Of a DNA stretch of 9,609 bases, positions 1 to 6,773 are shown in pieces. The notes below the pieces were generated by a model. That model saw only the letters and a list, made by a program, of their open reading frames with translations, was not told the DNA's origin and made no database searches. This DNA comes from an uncultured Thermoleophilia bacterium (GTDB lineage Bacteria > Actinomycetota > Thermoleophilia > Gaiellales > F1-60-MAGs149), in the NCBI GenBank assembly GCA_902806305.1, contig CADCWC010000132.1, positions 1-9,609 of the forward strand. Direction: 5' to 3'. A program made the position numbers and the translations under genes. How positions within the stretch are numbered: position 1 is the stretch's first letter; each line of letters begins with the position of its first letter.

Positions 1-31
1 AGCCGCGGCAGCGCGGAGCGCACCGCCTGCG

Positions 32-156
32 ACCCCCGACCTGCGGTCGTGGGAGGCCGCGCAGCGGCCGGAGCGCAGGCAGACCCCCGGCCAAGAGGCG
101 TGGGCGGCCGGGACGCCCCGAGGACGTACCGGGGCCCACGACCGAAGGTCGGGGGT
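32..156. repeat. Nested inverted-repeat element (22-bp arms, ~81-nt structured centre)
   Basis: The arms at 32-53 and 135-156 are reverse complements over 22 positions with one mismatch (G43 against A145). Each arm is also a short imperfect palindrome: CGACC-TGC-GGTCG at 37-49 and CGACC-GAA-GGTCG at 139-151, each with outer CCC/GGG flanks. Positions where an arm fails to pair with itself (C36/T50 and A138/G152) do pair with the other arm, so the inverted relationship is stronger than the individual hairpins. The centre holds three further perfect stems: GGCCGC/GCGGCC (55-60, 64-69), CCCGGCC/GGCCGGG (86-92, 106-112) and CCCCG/CGGGG (116-120, 130-134). It could be a REP/BIME-like or MITE-like repeat, a structured RNA, or a terminator for the leftward gene ending at 178. 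No T-run and no clear target-site duplication is visible. The inverted repeat is seen directly; its role is unknown. Confidence 0.75.
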
Positions 157-177
157 GAGCGAACGGTGGATCCAGGC

Positions 178-363
178 TCAGTGCGGCCCGCGGCGCGCCT
201 CCATGGCGGCCACCAGGGCGAGGAGCGCGATGACCGTCACGATCAGGATGATCATGATCAGCGTGACCTCGTCGTCGTGCGCCTCCTCGGCGGCGAGCGC
301 GACGGCCGGCACGGTGACGAGGGCCAGCAGGGCGACGAGCGTGGTGCGGATCACGGGCGGCAT
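178..363 (-). CDS. Small secreted/membrane protein of unknown function (61 aa)
   Basis: Not a family I recognise. The product has an N-terminal hydrophobic signal-like segment (residues 8-24, ending VALA before AEEAHDDE), a short acidic stretch (26-32), a second strongly hydrophobic helix (about 33-53) and a basic tail EARRGPH. It is therefore probably a one- or two-span inner-membrane peptide; if a signal peptidase cuts after Ala24, a single-span protein of about 37 residues remains. Codons read on this strand are almost entirely G/C-ending, which strongly favours real coding over chance. The ATG at 363 has no good Shine-Dalgarno sequence, so leaderless or weak initiation is possible. It is divergent from carD across a 135-bp spacer, and the structured element at 32-156 lies just past its stop. 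Function and partners cannot be told from sequence. Confidence 0.7.
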   Translation of the reverse strand: MPPVIRTTLVALLALVTVPAVALAAEEAHDDEVTLIMIILIVTVIALLALVAAMEARRGPH

Positions 364-460
364 CCTGGTCCGAGGGGCGGGACGTGCGCGTCGCGGATCG
401 TATCGAATGGGCGCCGCTGTCGGTTCGAGCCGAGCATGCCGGAAGATCTACAACCTAGGG

Positions 461-466
461 TATACT
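461..466 (+). promoter_or_regulatory. Probable -10 box of the carD promoter
   Basis: TATACT is a strong match to the bacterial -10 consensus in a locally AT-richer stretch (445-468) of an otherwise very GC-rich sequence. No hexamer 16-19 bp upstream (region 436-444) resembles TTGACA, and there is no TGN extension. A 5-bp inverted repeat CTGAC-GTG-GTCAG (465-477) overlaps the box and the expected transcription start near 473, and could be an operator or a 5' hairpin. This would leave a leader of about 25 nt before carD. Confidence 0.55.
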
Positions 467-488
467 GACGTGGTCAGGCCGTCGAAAG

Positions 489-494
489 AAGGAG
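489..494 (+). promoter_or_regulatory. Ribosome binding site of carD
   Basis: AAGGAG lies 4 nt before the GTG at 499. This is the clearest Shine-Dalgarno sequence in the window, and it fixes the start codon of carD. Confidence 0.75.
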
Positions 495-498
495 CCCT

Positions 499-1002
499 GT
501 GGCGTCCATCGTTGCACCGGAAGTGGGAGAGGTCGTCGTCTTCGGCTCCGAGGGCTTCGCCCGGGTCGAGGGGCTCGACGAGCAGGAAGTTCTCGGGCGG
601 GCGACCACGTTGCTGAAGCTCTACGTCTTCGACTCGTCGATGACGGTGTCCGTCCCGCTGCAGCGGGCGCGCGAGCGCGGCCTCAGGCCCGTCGCCACGC
701 ACGACGAGGCCGAGGCCGTCCTCGAGGCGCTCGCCACCGGACGCTGGACGTCGATCCCCTGGAACCGCGACGGGCGGCTCGTGAAGGAGCGCTACGCGGT
801 CGGGGACCTCGAGTCGGTCGTCGACGTCATCGGCTCGATCGTCGAGATCGCGGCCACGAAGCGGCTGAACGACGCGCAGCGCACGCTCCACGAGCGCGCG
901 CGCCGGTCGCTGGCGCGGGAGATCGCGACGGCGCTCGATCTCGATCAGGCCGTGGCCGAGTCGCGCATCGACGAGGCCGTCGAGCCCCGCCTCGAGGCGT
1001 AG
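499..1002 (+). CDS. carD: CarD family RNA-polymerase-binding transcription regulator
   Basis: CarD proteins bind the beta subunit of RNA polymerase and stabilise the open complex at many promoters, including rRNA promoters in actinobacteria. The 167-residue product has the usual length and layout: an N-terminal Tudor-like polymerase-interaction domain (about 9-60, beginning VGEVVVFGSEGFARVEG and including MTVSVPLQRARERGLR at 48-63), then a helical DNA-binding domain. Trp88 in PWNRDGRL matches the position of the conserved Trp that contacts the upstream edge of the bubble in mycobacterial CarD. The C-terminal half (about 105-160) has the expected helices with ARRSLAREIA. The GTG start is chosen from the AAGGAG 4 nt upstream. 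The next gene begins 4 nt after the stop, so the two are very probably co-transcribed. Family assignment is by recall of CarD sequences. Confidence 0.9.
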   Translation: MASIVAPEVGEVVVFGSEGFARVEGLDEQEVLGRATTLLKLYVFDSSMTVSVPLQRARERGLRPVATHDEAEAVLEALATGRWTSIPWNRDGRLVKERYAVGDLESVVDVIGSIVEIAATKRLNDAQRTLHERARRSLAREIATALDLDQAVAESRIDEAVEPRLEA

Positions 1003-1006
1003 TCGC

Positions 1007-1582
1007 GTGGCGCGTCCGGCGGCCATCCCCTGGACCGGACGAGAGGACGCCGACCGCCTGCTGGCCGAGGACCCGTTCGCGCTGCTCGTCGGGTTCGTGC
1101 TCGACCAGCAGGTGACGGTCCAGCACGCCTTCACGGGCCCCTTCGTGCTGCGCGAGCGGCTCGGCCACCTCGATCCCTCCGAGGTCGCCTCGATGAACCC
1201 GGCGGAGTTCGAGCAGGTCGTCAGCGAGCGCCCGGCGCTCCACCGGTTCCCGGGCGCCATGGCCAAGCGCATCCAGGCGTTGGCGGGCGTCGTGCACGAG
1301 CGCTACGACGGCCAGGCGGCGCGCCTCTGGGAGGAGGCTGCCGACGGCGCGGACCTGGTGCGGCGCCTGCGCGAGCTGCCCGGCTTCGGACCGCTGAAGG
1401 CGGGCTCGATGGCCACGCTGCTGCACCGTCGCTACGACCTCGCGCTCGACGGTCTGGCGGAGCTGCTCCCCGAGGGACCGAACCTCGGCCAGGTCGACTC
1501 GGCCGAGGCGCTCGCCGCCTACCAGGCCGACAAGCGGGCGCAGAAGCGGGCCGCCCGCGAGGCCCGGACGCCGACGCCCTGA
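1007..1582 (+). CDS. HhH-GPD family base-excision DNA repair protein
   Basis: A 191-residue member of the small actinobacterial HhH-GPD family (the type once described as an uncharacterised HhH-GPD protein), related to endonuclease III/AlkA glycosylases that remove damaged bases. The N-terminal helix motif FALLVGFVLDQQV (24-36) and the family-typical PALHRFPGAMAKRIQ are present. The helix-hairpin-helix is LPGFGPLKA (124-132). Aligning it to the LPGVGRKTA of endonuclease III puts Leu130 at the catalytic lysine position, while Asp148 falls exactly 18 residues later, at the catalytic aspartate. This predicts a monofunctional glycosylase or a structural relative, not a lyase. No C-terminal iron-sulfur Cys cluster is visible. 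The GTG start lies 4 nt after carD with a weak GAGG at 994-997. The substrate is unknown. Confidence 0.85.
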   Translation: MARPAAIPWTGREDADRLLAEDPFALLVGFVLDQQVTVQHAFTGPFVLRERLGHLDPSEVASMNPAEFEQVVSERPALHRFPGAMAKRIQALAGVVHERYDGQAARLWEEAADGADLVRRLRELPGFGPLKAGSMATLLHRRYDLALDGLAELLPEGPNLGQVDSAEALAAYQADKRAQKRAAREARTPTP

Positions 1583-1597
1583 CGGCGTCCGCGGACG
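1573..1597 (+). other. Overlapping hairpin and 12-bp palindrome between repair gene and transporter operon
   Basis: GACGCC-CTGAC-GGCGTC (1573-1589) is a perfect 6-bp stem with a 5-nt loop containing the stop codon of the preceding gene. It overlaps a perfect 12-bp palindrome, CGTCCGCGGACG (1586-1597). No T-run follows, so a classical intrinsic terminator is not supported. The palindrome sits about where a -35 region would lie for the TACGCT box at 1606-1611, so it could instead be an operator. The symmetry is seen directly; the role is a guess. Confidence 0.35.
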
Positions 1598-1605
1598 TCG
1601 GCCGA

Positions 1606-1611
1606 TACGCT
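1606..1611 (+). promoter_or_regulatory. Possible -10 box of the amino-acid transporter operon
   Basis: TACGCT fits the TANNNT actinobacterial -10 pattern and lies 30 nt upstream of the GTG of the binding-protein gene, giving a plausible short leader. No -35 element is recognisable. The only support is position and the six bases. Confidence 0.25.
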
Positions 1612-1641
1612 TCGCGGGTCACCCCCGCCCCGAGGACTCCC

Positions 1642-2556
1642 GTGCGCCGACTCCTGCCGCTGTTCGCCCTGCTGCTCGCCCTGCTCGTCACCGCCTGTGG
1701 CGGTGAGGACGACGCCACGACACCGGCCGCCGGCACGGGCGCCGGCGACGCGACCACCGCGGCGACGACCGGCGGCGACGCGACGACGACCGCGGAGGCG
1801 ACCACCGAGTCGACGGCGACGGACACCGCGTCGACCGCGGCCGGGCCGACCTTCGAGACGATGAACGAGGGCGTGCTGACGGTGGGCATCGACCTCCCGA
1901 ACCCGACCTACTTCAAGGGCTCGGACGTCGACGACCCGCAGGGCGGCTTCGAGGTGGAGCTCGTCGACGAGGTCGCGCGACGCCTCGGCATCCCGGAGGT
2001 GGACTGGGTGCTCTTCCCCTTCAACGGCCTCGTGGCCGGCGCGCCGTGCCCGTGCGACTTCTCGGTCGGCGGCGTGTCGATCTTCCCGGACCGGCAGGAG
2101 GTCGTCGACTTCAGCGCCCCCTACTACACCGTCAACCAGGCGGTCCTGGTCCGGAAGGGCACCGCGGTGCCCGACGCGGCGGCGGCCAAGGCGCTCCAGT
2201 TCGGGTCCCAGAAGGACTCGTCGGGCCTCTACTACCTCGAGACGACGCTGAAGCCCACCAAGAAGCCGCGGGTCTACCCGAGCACCACGGCCGCCCTGCT
2301 CGCCCTCTCGGCCGGCCAGGTCGAGGCCGTCATCCTCGACGCGAACATCGTCGCCGACGAGGCGGCCAAGAAGCCGAACCTCGAGGTCGTCGGCCAGTTC
2401 GAGACCGAGGAGCAGATCGGCGCGGTGCTGCGCAAGGGGTCGCCGAACACCGCCGTCCTCTCGGAGGTCATCGAGGGGATGCGGAGTGACGGCTTCCTCG
2501 ATCAGCTCGTGGCCGAGCACTTCACGGCGCAGGCCGAAGTGCCCGTGCTGAAGTAG
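1642..2556 (+). CDS. Amino-acid ABC transporter substrate-binding lipoprotein (SBP family 3)
   Basis: Captures a polar amino acid or similar small solute outside the membrane and delivers it to the permease encoded next. A lipoprotein signal (residues 1-19) has two Arg, a hydrophobic core and lipobox LVTAC with Cys19 as the lipid-anchored residue. A Thr/Ala/Asp-rich flexible linker (about 20-70) follows, then a periplasmic-binding-protein fold of the SBP_bac_3 type (about 72-300): [14 protein letters not shown] strand, [16 protein letters not shown], and the signature [17 protein letters not shown]. Two close cysteines (136 and 138, in APCPCDF) occur where many relatives have a Gly-Lys-Tyr-Asp-like turn. 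The GTG start has GAGGA at 1632-1636, 5 nt upstream. The product of 304 residues is of normal length once the linker is allowed for. The exact ligand cannot be read from the sequence. Confidence 0.92.
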   Translation: MRRLLPLFALLLALLVTACGGEDDATTPAAGTGAGDATTAATTGGDATTTAEATTESTATDTASTAAGPTFETMNEGVLTVGIDLPNPTYFKGSDVDDPQGGFEVELVDEVARRLGIPEVDWVLFPFNGLVAGAPCPCDFSVGGVSIFPDRQEVVDFSAPYYTVNQAVLVRKGTAVPDAAAAKALQFGSQKDSSGLYYLETTLKPTKKPRVYPSTTAALLALSAGQVEAVILDANIVADEAAKKPNLEVVGQFETEEQIGAVLRKGSPNTAVLSEVIEGMRSDGFLDQLVAEHFTAQAEVPVLK

Positions 2557-2571
2557 CGACGCGGGTCGCAC

Positions 2572-3279
2572 GTGGGCGAGGTCGCCGACAACTTCTTCAA
2601 CGGCTACCACCTCGAGGAGAGCTTCCCCCAGATCCTCGAGGGCTTCCTGATCAACATCCGGATGATGCTGGTCGCCGAGGTGGCGGTGCTGCTCTGGGCG
2701 CTCGTCCTGGTGCTGATGCGCGTCGCGCCCGGGCGGGGCGGCCTGCCGCTCCGGATCCTGGCCGTCGCCTACATCGACTTCTTCCGCGGCATCCCGCTGA
2801 TCCTGGTGTTCTTCTTCGTCTGCTTCGGGCTGCCGATCGCGGGCGTGCCGGGGTTCCGGGACCAGTCGCTCTTCACGCTGTCGGTGATCAGCCTGACGCT
2901 CGTCTACGCCGCCTACGTGGCCGAGGTCTACCGCTCGGGCATCGACGGCGTGCACCCGAGCCAGGCCGCCGCGTCGCGGTCGCTCGGCCTGTCCTATCGC
3001 CAGACGATGCGGTTCGTGGTGCTGCCGCAGGCCGTCCGCCGCGTCGTGCCCCCGCTCCTGAACGACTTCGTCGGGCTGCAGAAGGACACCGCGCTCGCGG
3101 CCACGGTCGGCATCATCGAGGGGGCGAACGCCGCCCAGATCTACGCCGGCAACACGCTCAACGTCTCCTCCTACGTGGGCGTGGCCCTCTGCTTCATCGT
3201 CATCACCATCCCGCTGGCGCGGCTCGTCGACTACCTGCTGGTCCGCGACAACCGCCGCCTCCGCGCCGCGATGGGCTGA
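2572..3279 (+). CDS. Amino-acid ABC transporter permease (HisM/GlnP type)
   Basis: Membrane channel subunit of the importer, 235 residues, probably acting as a homodimer because only one permease gene is present. Hydrophobic helices are visible at about 24-52, 64-94, 100-120, 165-190 and 205-228, consistent with the five-span HisMQ family. The cytoplasmic EAA loop that docks on the ATPase is clear: [19 protein letters not shown] from residue 113, then [23 protein letters not shown] and [15 protein letters not shown]. The GTG start is 15 nt after the binding-protein stop, with only a weak upstream Shine-Dalgarno. The stop overlaps the ATG of the ATPase gene by one base (TGATG), indicating translational coupling. 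Confidence 0.92.
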   Translation: MGEVADNFFNGYHLEESFPQILEGFLINIRMMLVAEVAVLLWALVLVLMRVAPGRGGLPLRILAVAYIDFFRGIPLILVFFFVCFGLPIAGVPGFRDQSLFTLSVISLTLVYAAYVAEVYRSGIDGVHPSQAAASRSLGLSYRQTMRFVVLPQAVRRVVPPLLNDFVGLQKDTALAATVGIIEGANAAQIYAGNTLNVSSYVGVALCFIVITIPLARLVDYLLVRDNRRLRAAMG

Positions 3280-4034
3280 TGGCCGCCGACGACGCGTACC
3301 TGCGGCTCGAGGGCGTCGAGAAGCGCTTCGGGCCCGCGCACGTGCTGCGCGGCATCGACCTCGAGGTGCGCGAGCACGAGGTGGTCGCCCTGATCGGCGC
3401 CTCCGGCTCGGGCAAGTCGACCCTGCTGCGCTGCGTCAACCTGCTGGAGCCCGTCAGCGCCGGGCGGATCGCCCTCGGCGGCGCGGAGATCACCCGCCGC
3501 GGCGCGCCGCTCGACGCCGTGCGCCGGGAGGTCGGCATCGTCTTCCAGAGCTTCAACCTGTTCCCGCACCTGACCGTGCTGCGGAACGTGACGCTCGCCC
3601 CGCGGGAGGTGCTCGGCCTCTCCCGACGCGAGGCCGAGGAGCGGGCCCGCGAGCTGCTCGAACGCATCGGGCTGTGGGAGAAGCGCGACGCCTACCCGGA
3701 CCGCCTCTCCGGCGGCCAGCAGCAGCGGGCGGCCATCGCCCGCGCGCTCGCCATGCAGCCGCGGCTGATGCTCCTCGACGAGGTGACGAGCGCGCTCGAC
3801 CCGGAGCTCGTCGGCGACGTCCTCGACCTGGTGCGCGAGCTCGCCCGGGGCGGCATGACGATGCTCCTCGCCACGCACGAGATGGGCTTCGCCCGCGAGG
3901 TCGCCGACCGGGTGTGCTTCCTCGACGCAGGCCGGATCCTGGAGGAGGGCCCGCCCGCGCGCATCTTCGGGGAGCCGCGGGAGGCGCGGACGCAGGCGTT
4001 CCTGCGGCGGGTCATCGCGGCCGGGCGGCTGTAG
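3279..4034 (+). CDS. Amino-acid ABC transporter ATP-binding protein (GlnQ/HisP type)
   Basis: Cytoplasmic ATPase that powers the importer; 251 residues, normal for the family. All nucleotide-binding elements are present: Walker [10 protein letters not shown] (40-48), Q-loop Gln90 in [10 protein letters not shown], signature LSGGQQQR (143-150), Walker B LMLLDE (163-168) with Glu168, D-loop SALD (171-174) and switch His200 in LATHEMGFA. The motif after Walker B reads DEVTSALDP where most polar amino-acid transporters have DEPTSALDP; Val at this position is familiar from actinobacterial relatives. The start is fixed by the one-base overlap with the permease stop. It is the third gene of the cassette, and 28 nt separate its stop from the converging kinase gene. 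Confidence 0.94.
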   Translation: MAADDAYLRLEGVEKRFGPAHVLRGIDLEVREHEVVALIGASGSGKSTLLRCVNLLEPVSAGRIALGGAEITRRGAPLDAVRREVGIVFQSFNLFPHLTVLRNVTLAPREVLGLSRREAEERARELLERIGLWEKRDAYPDRLSGGQQQRAAIARALAMQPRLMLLDEVTSALDPELVGDVLDLVRELARGGMTMLLATHEMGFAREVADRVCFLDAGRILEEGPPARIFGEPREARTQAFLRRVIAAGRL

Positions 4035-4062
4035 GGGCCCGTCGACCTCGGTGCCCGGATCG

Positions 4063-4734
4063 TCACGGGGTCTCGGCGAAGCGCGCGGCGCGCGCCACCC
4101 GGCCGGTCCACCGCCTGACCCCGGGGAGATCGCCGGCCCGCTCCGCTCGCGCGAGCTGCGCGCGGCAGGCGCCGACCATGGCCGCGTGGCGGTCGGCCCA
4201 CGGCGGGCGGCTCCCGGAGTGCGAGAACAGCGCGTCGAGCCGGCCGACGGCCGTCGGGTGGTGCGCCCGCACGATCCACTCCGCCCAGGCCAGGTCCTCG
4301 ACCGGGTCGCCGCGATGGACGAGCTCCCAGTCGAGCAGCGCGACCGGCACACCGCCGTCGTCGTCGAGGAGCAGGTTCTGCGGGCCGAAGTCGCCGTGGA
4401 CGACCACCGGCCCGACACCTGGCACCCCGGGTAGGTCGTCCGGCGGCACGTCCTGCAGCACTCCCAGCAGCCTGCCGCAGGCCGCGAGGACGGCGGCGGC
4501 ACGGCCCTCGTCGACGAGCTCCTGCCCGTGGCGGCCTGCGACCCACGCGAGCCGCAGACACGGCGGGTCGACGGTCGAACCGACGACGGGCGGCACGGGC
4601 AGCCGGCCTGCGAGCGACTCCAGCGCGCCCTGCTCGAGCCGGAGGCGCCCGACGGCATCCTCGCCGACGTACCGCTTCGTCACGACATCGCCGTCGCGCC
4701 TCGTCTCGTTCGTGTAGCCGTGCGGCAGACGCAT
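4063..4734 (-). CDS. Phosphotransferase of the aminoglycoside phosphotransferase/choline-kinase fold
   Basis: A 223-residue small-molecule kinase of the APH superfamily. The N-terminal lobe has the family-typical LPHGYTN (3-9) and Lys20 in VVTKRY, with Glu34 as a candidate helix-C partner. The catalytic loop is HGDFGPQN (113-120), with Asp115 as base and Asn120 as metal ligand, and the metal-binding DWE is at 135-137. An open reading frame continues far upstream on this strand, but that part is antisense to the GAF gene and is not credible. ATG 4734 is chosen because the LPHGYTN motif starts right there; an in-frame GTG at 4776 would add 14 Ala/Pro-rich residues and lies too far from the GGAGG at 4792-4796. 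It is shorter than classical antibiotic kinases (about 260-300 residues). Substrate unknown; an antibiotic-resistance role should not be assumed. Confidence 0.85.
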   Translation of the reverse strand: MRLPHGYTNETRRDGDVVTKRYVGEDAVGRLRLEQGALESLAGRLPVPPVVGSTVDPPCLRLAWVAGRHGQELVDEGRAAAVLAACGRLLGVLQDVPPDDLPGVPGVGPVVVHGDFGPQNLLLDDDGGVPVALLDWELVHRGDPVEDLAWAEWIVRAHHPTAVGRLDALFSHSGSRPPWADRHAAMVGACRAQLARAERAGDLPGVRRWTGRVARAARFAETP

Positions 4735-4815
4735 CCGGGCACGGTAGGCGGGGGCGGCCGGAGCCGCACCGGACACGGGCTTCAGCGGGCACCTCCGGCT
4801 GCCGATAGCGGCCTC

Positions 4816-6729
4816 GTGACTCGTGCAGCGACCCCGTCCTGGACCGGTGTGCTCGAGCGCCTCGCGGCGGCCTGTGCCGCGGAGCCGTCGCTCGACGTCG
4901 TCCCCCGGCTCGTCGGCTCGGCGGCGGAGGAGCTCGCGCCGGGCACGACGGCAGCCGTCTACCTGCGCTGCCCCGGGACCGGCGCGTGGCAGCGCCAGGG
5001 CGACCCGACCATCGACGGCGGCGGCCTCGACCGGAGCGTCGCCGAGGCGCGGGACGGACTCGACGAGGCCGAGAACCTGCTCGTGGGGCGCGACGGCGGC
5101 TGGCACCTGCCCCTCACGGACGGCGGGCGTCCGTTCGGCATCCTCTCGCTCGTCGCGGGCGGCCGGAGCGGCATCGGGGCGCCGCTCGTCGTGCCGCTGC
5201 GCGCCCTCGCCGACCTGGCCGCAGAGGTCCTGCGCGGCCTTCTCGCCGACGCCGGTCCCGCCGAGACGGCACGTCGCGAGGCCGCCTGGTCGCTCCTCGC
5301 CGGTCGACTGCGTGGCGCGAGCGGCGACGCGCCGCTCGACGCCCTCGGCGAGGCGCTCCGCCTCGCGCTGCCCGACGCCCAGGTCACCATCGTGGCCGAG
5401 CGGCGCGGTGACGCCTTCCCGCCGATCGCCGCGCGGGCGGTCGAGGAGGGCGGCGTGGTGGTGCAGCTGCCGAACACGACCAAGGTCCTCGAGCCGGACC
5501 TGCGCCAAGCCGCGGCCCTGCCCGTCCCCGACGTCGAGGGACACACGGGGACGGTGGCCGTGCTCGACCTGCCCGTCCGCGGGCGGGTGTACCGGGACGT
5601 GGACCTCACGGCGGTGGCGCGCCTGGCCGACCTGGCCGGATCGGCGCTGCCGCACGTGGACGCGCCGGCCGCCGACGACGCGATCGACGCCGCCACGGGC
5701 CTCCCCGCCCCGAGCGCGCTCGCCGAGCCGCTGGCCGCCGCGCTGAGCGCCGGGACCGACGTCGCCGTCATCGTCCTCGCCCTCGACGACACCACCGCCG
5801 ACGACGCCACCGCATCCGCCATCGGTGACGTGCTCCGCGGCGTGGTGGCGAGCGACGGCGTCGTGGCGTGCCGCCCCGGCCCCGCCCGCTACGCGGTCCT
5901 GACCGCGGGCCGCAGCGAGCAGCAGGTCGGCTTCCTGGCCGCCCGCCTCCGGGTCACGCTTCGCCACCGCCTCGCAGGCGAGTGCTCGACGACGGCCTGC
6001 GCCGGGCTCGCCTTCGGGCCGCGTCACGGACGGACGGTCGACCAGCTCCTGGCCGCCGCGGAGCACGCCGCCGCCACGGCGCGTCTCAAGGGCCCGGACC
6101 GGGACGCCGTGGCTGACGAGCGCAGCGCGGCCGTGACGGGGGCCGCCGGAGCCGTCGACGATGCCGAGCGCCTCACGATGCTGCGGATCCTGGCTCGCAT
6201 CGTCGACGAGGCGCACTTCGGAGCCACGCCGCGGTCCGTCGCCGTGTCCCGGCGCGCGGAGCGGCTCGCGGCGACCGTGGGGCTGCCACAGGCGGACGTC
6301 GAGGCCGTGGCCCTGGCGGGCGAGTTCCACGCCATCGGACGGACGCTCGTCCCGCGGGCCCTGTTCGCCGGCGGGACGCCGAACGCGAGCTCGATCAACA
6401 TCATCCGCGGCAGCGTCGTCCTCGGCGGGCGACTGATCGGTGCCGTCGGATCGGCGGCCGCGGCCGAGGCGGTCGCCGCCATGCACGAGCGGTGGGACGG
6501 TCGCGGCGTCCCCGCGAGCCTCCAGGGCAAGCAGATCCCCACGCTCGGACGGGTCCTGGCCGTGGCGGCGGGCTTCGAGGCCGCGTTGGCCGAGGTCGGC
6601 CGCGGCGCCGCCGGCGAACCCGAGGCGCTCGTCCATGTCCAGGGCGAGGCCGGACGCGCGTACGAGCCCGTGCTCGTCGCGGCGTTGGCCCGGAGCCTCA
6701 CGGCGGGCGCCGGACGCCACGCCGCCTGA
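4816..6729 (+). CDS. Multidomain GAF / degenerate GGDEF / degenerate HD-GYP signalling protein
   Basis: A 637-residue soluble protein with no membrane helix. Residues about 8-145 and 150-280 look like two GAF-like sensor domains (LLAGRLRGASGDAPLDALGE begins the second). Residues about 288-440 follow a diguanylate-cyclase layout: DAATGLP (291-297) replaces the usual DxLTGLPNR, and RPGPARYAVL puts GPARY (355-359) where GGDEF should be, so cyclase activity is very unlikely. Residues about 445-610 follow an HD-GYP phosphodiesterase layout: HAIGR (505-509) replaces HDIGK, MHERWDGRGVP (556-566) replaces HHERxDGxGYP, and AVAAGFEAAL replaces AVADxFDAL, so several metal ligands are missing. It is probably a ligand-binding or protein-interaction pseudoenzyme. 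The GTG start has a poor Shine-Dalgarno; upstream in-frame codons run into the divergent kinase gene 81 bp away. Confidence 0.8.
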   Translation: MTRAATPSWTGVLERLAAACAAEPSLDVVPRLVGSAAEELAPGTTAAVYLRCPGTGAWQRQGDPTIDGGGLDRSVAEARDGLDEAENLLVGRDGGWHLPLTDGGRPFGILSLVAGGRSGIGAPLVVPLRALADLAAEVLRGLLADAGPAETARREAAWSLLAGRLRGASGDAPLDALGEALRLALPDAQVTIVAERRGDAFPPIAARAVEEGGVVVQLPNTTKVLEPDLRQAAALPVPDVEGHTGTVAVLDLPVRGRVYRDVDLTAVARLADLAGSALPHVDAPAADDAIDAATGLPAPSALAEPLAAALSAGTDVAVIVLALDDTTADDATASAIGDVLRGVVASDGVVACRPGPARYAVLTAGRSEQQVGFLAARLRVTLRHRLAGECSTTACAGLAFGPRHGRTVDQLLAAAEHAAATARLKGPDRDAVADERSAAVTGAAGAVDDAERLTMLRILARIVDEAHFGATPRSVAVSRRAERLAATVGLPQADVEAVALAGEFHAIGRTLVPRALFAGGTPNASSINIIRGSVVLGGRLIGAVGSAAAAEAVAAMHERWDGRGVPASLQGKQIPTLGRVLAVAAGFEAALAEVGRGAAGEPEALVHVQGEAGRAYEPVLVAALARSLTAGAGRHAA

Positions 6730-6773
6730 CGCATCCCGGTTCCGGCGCCGCCACCGCGGGTACGACCGGCCGC

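Noticed and set aside
459..466. The same GGTATACT box as a leftward -10 for the gene at 178-363
   Set aside because: Read leftward it gives TATACC, which lacks the final T of a -10 box, and it lies about 95 bp from the start codon.
1519..2955. A 478-codon leftward frame opposite the binding-protein and permease genes
   Set aside because: Its translation is a His/Arg/Asp/Glu-rich shadow without motifs, while the opposite strand encodes clear transporter proteins.
4021..4058. A bidirectional terminator between the converging ATPase and kinase genes (CCGGGC at 4021-4026, GCCCGG at 4053-4058)
   Set aside because: The loop is 26 nt, part of the stem is inside the ATPase coding region, and no T-run follows on either strand.
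4063..4734. An aminoglycoside resistance gene
   Set aside because: Only the general kinase fold motifs are present; the protein is short and its context is not that of a resistance element, so an antibiotic substrate is unsupported.
4735..6720. A continuous leftward frame that would extend the kinase at 4063-4734 to 885 residues
   Set aside because: The extension is antisense to the well-supported GAF/GGDEF/HD-GYP gene, is low-complexity Arg/Gly/Asp-rich, and carries no domain. High GC content makes long antisense frames common.
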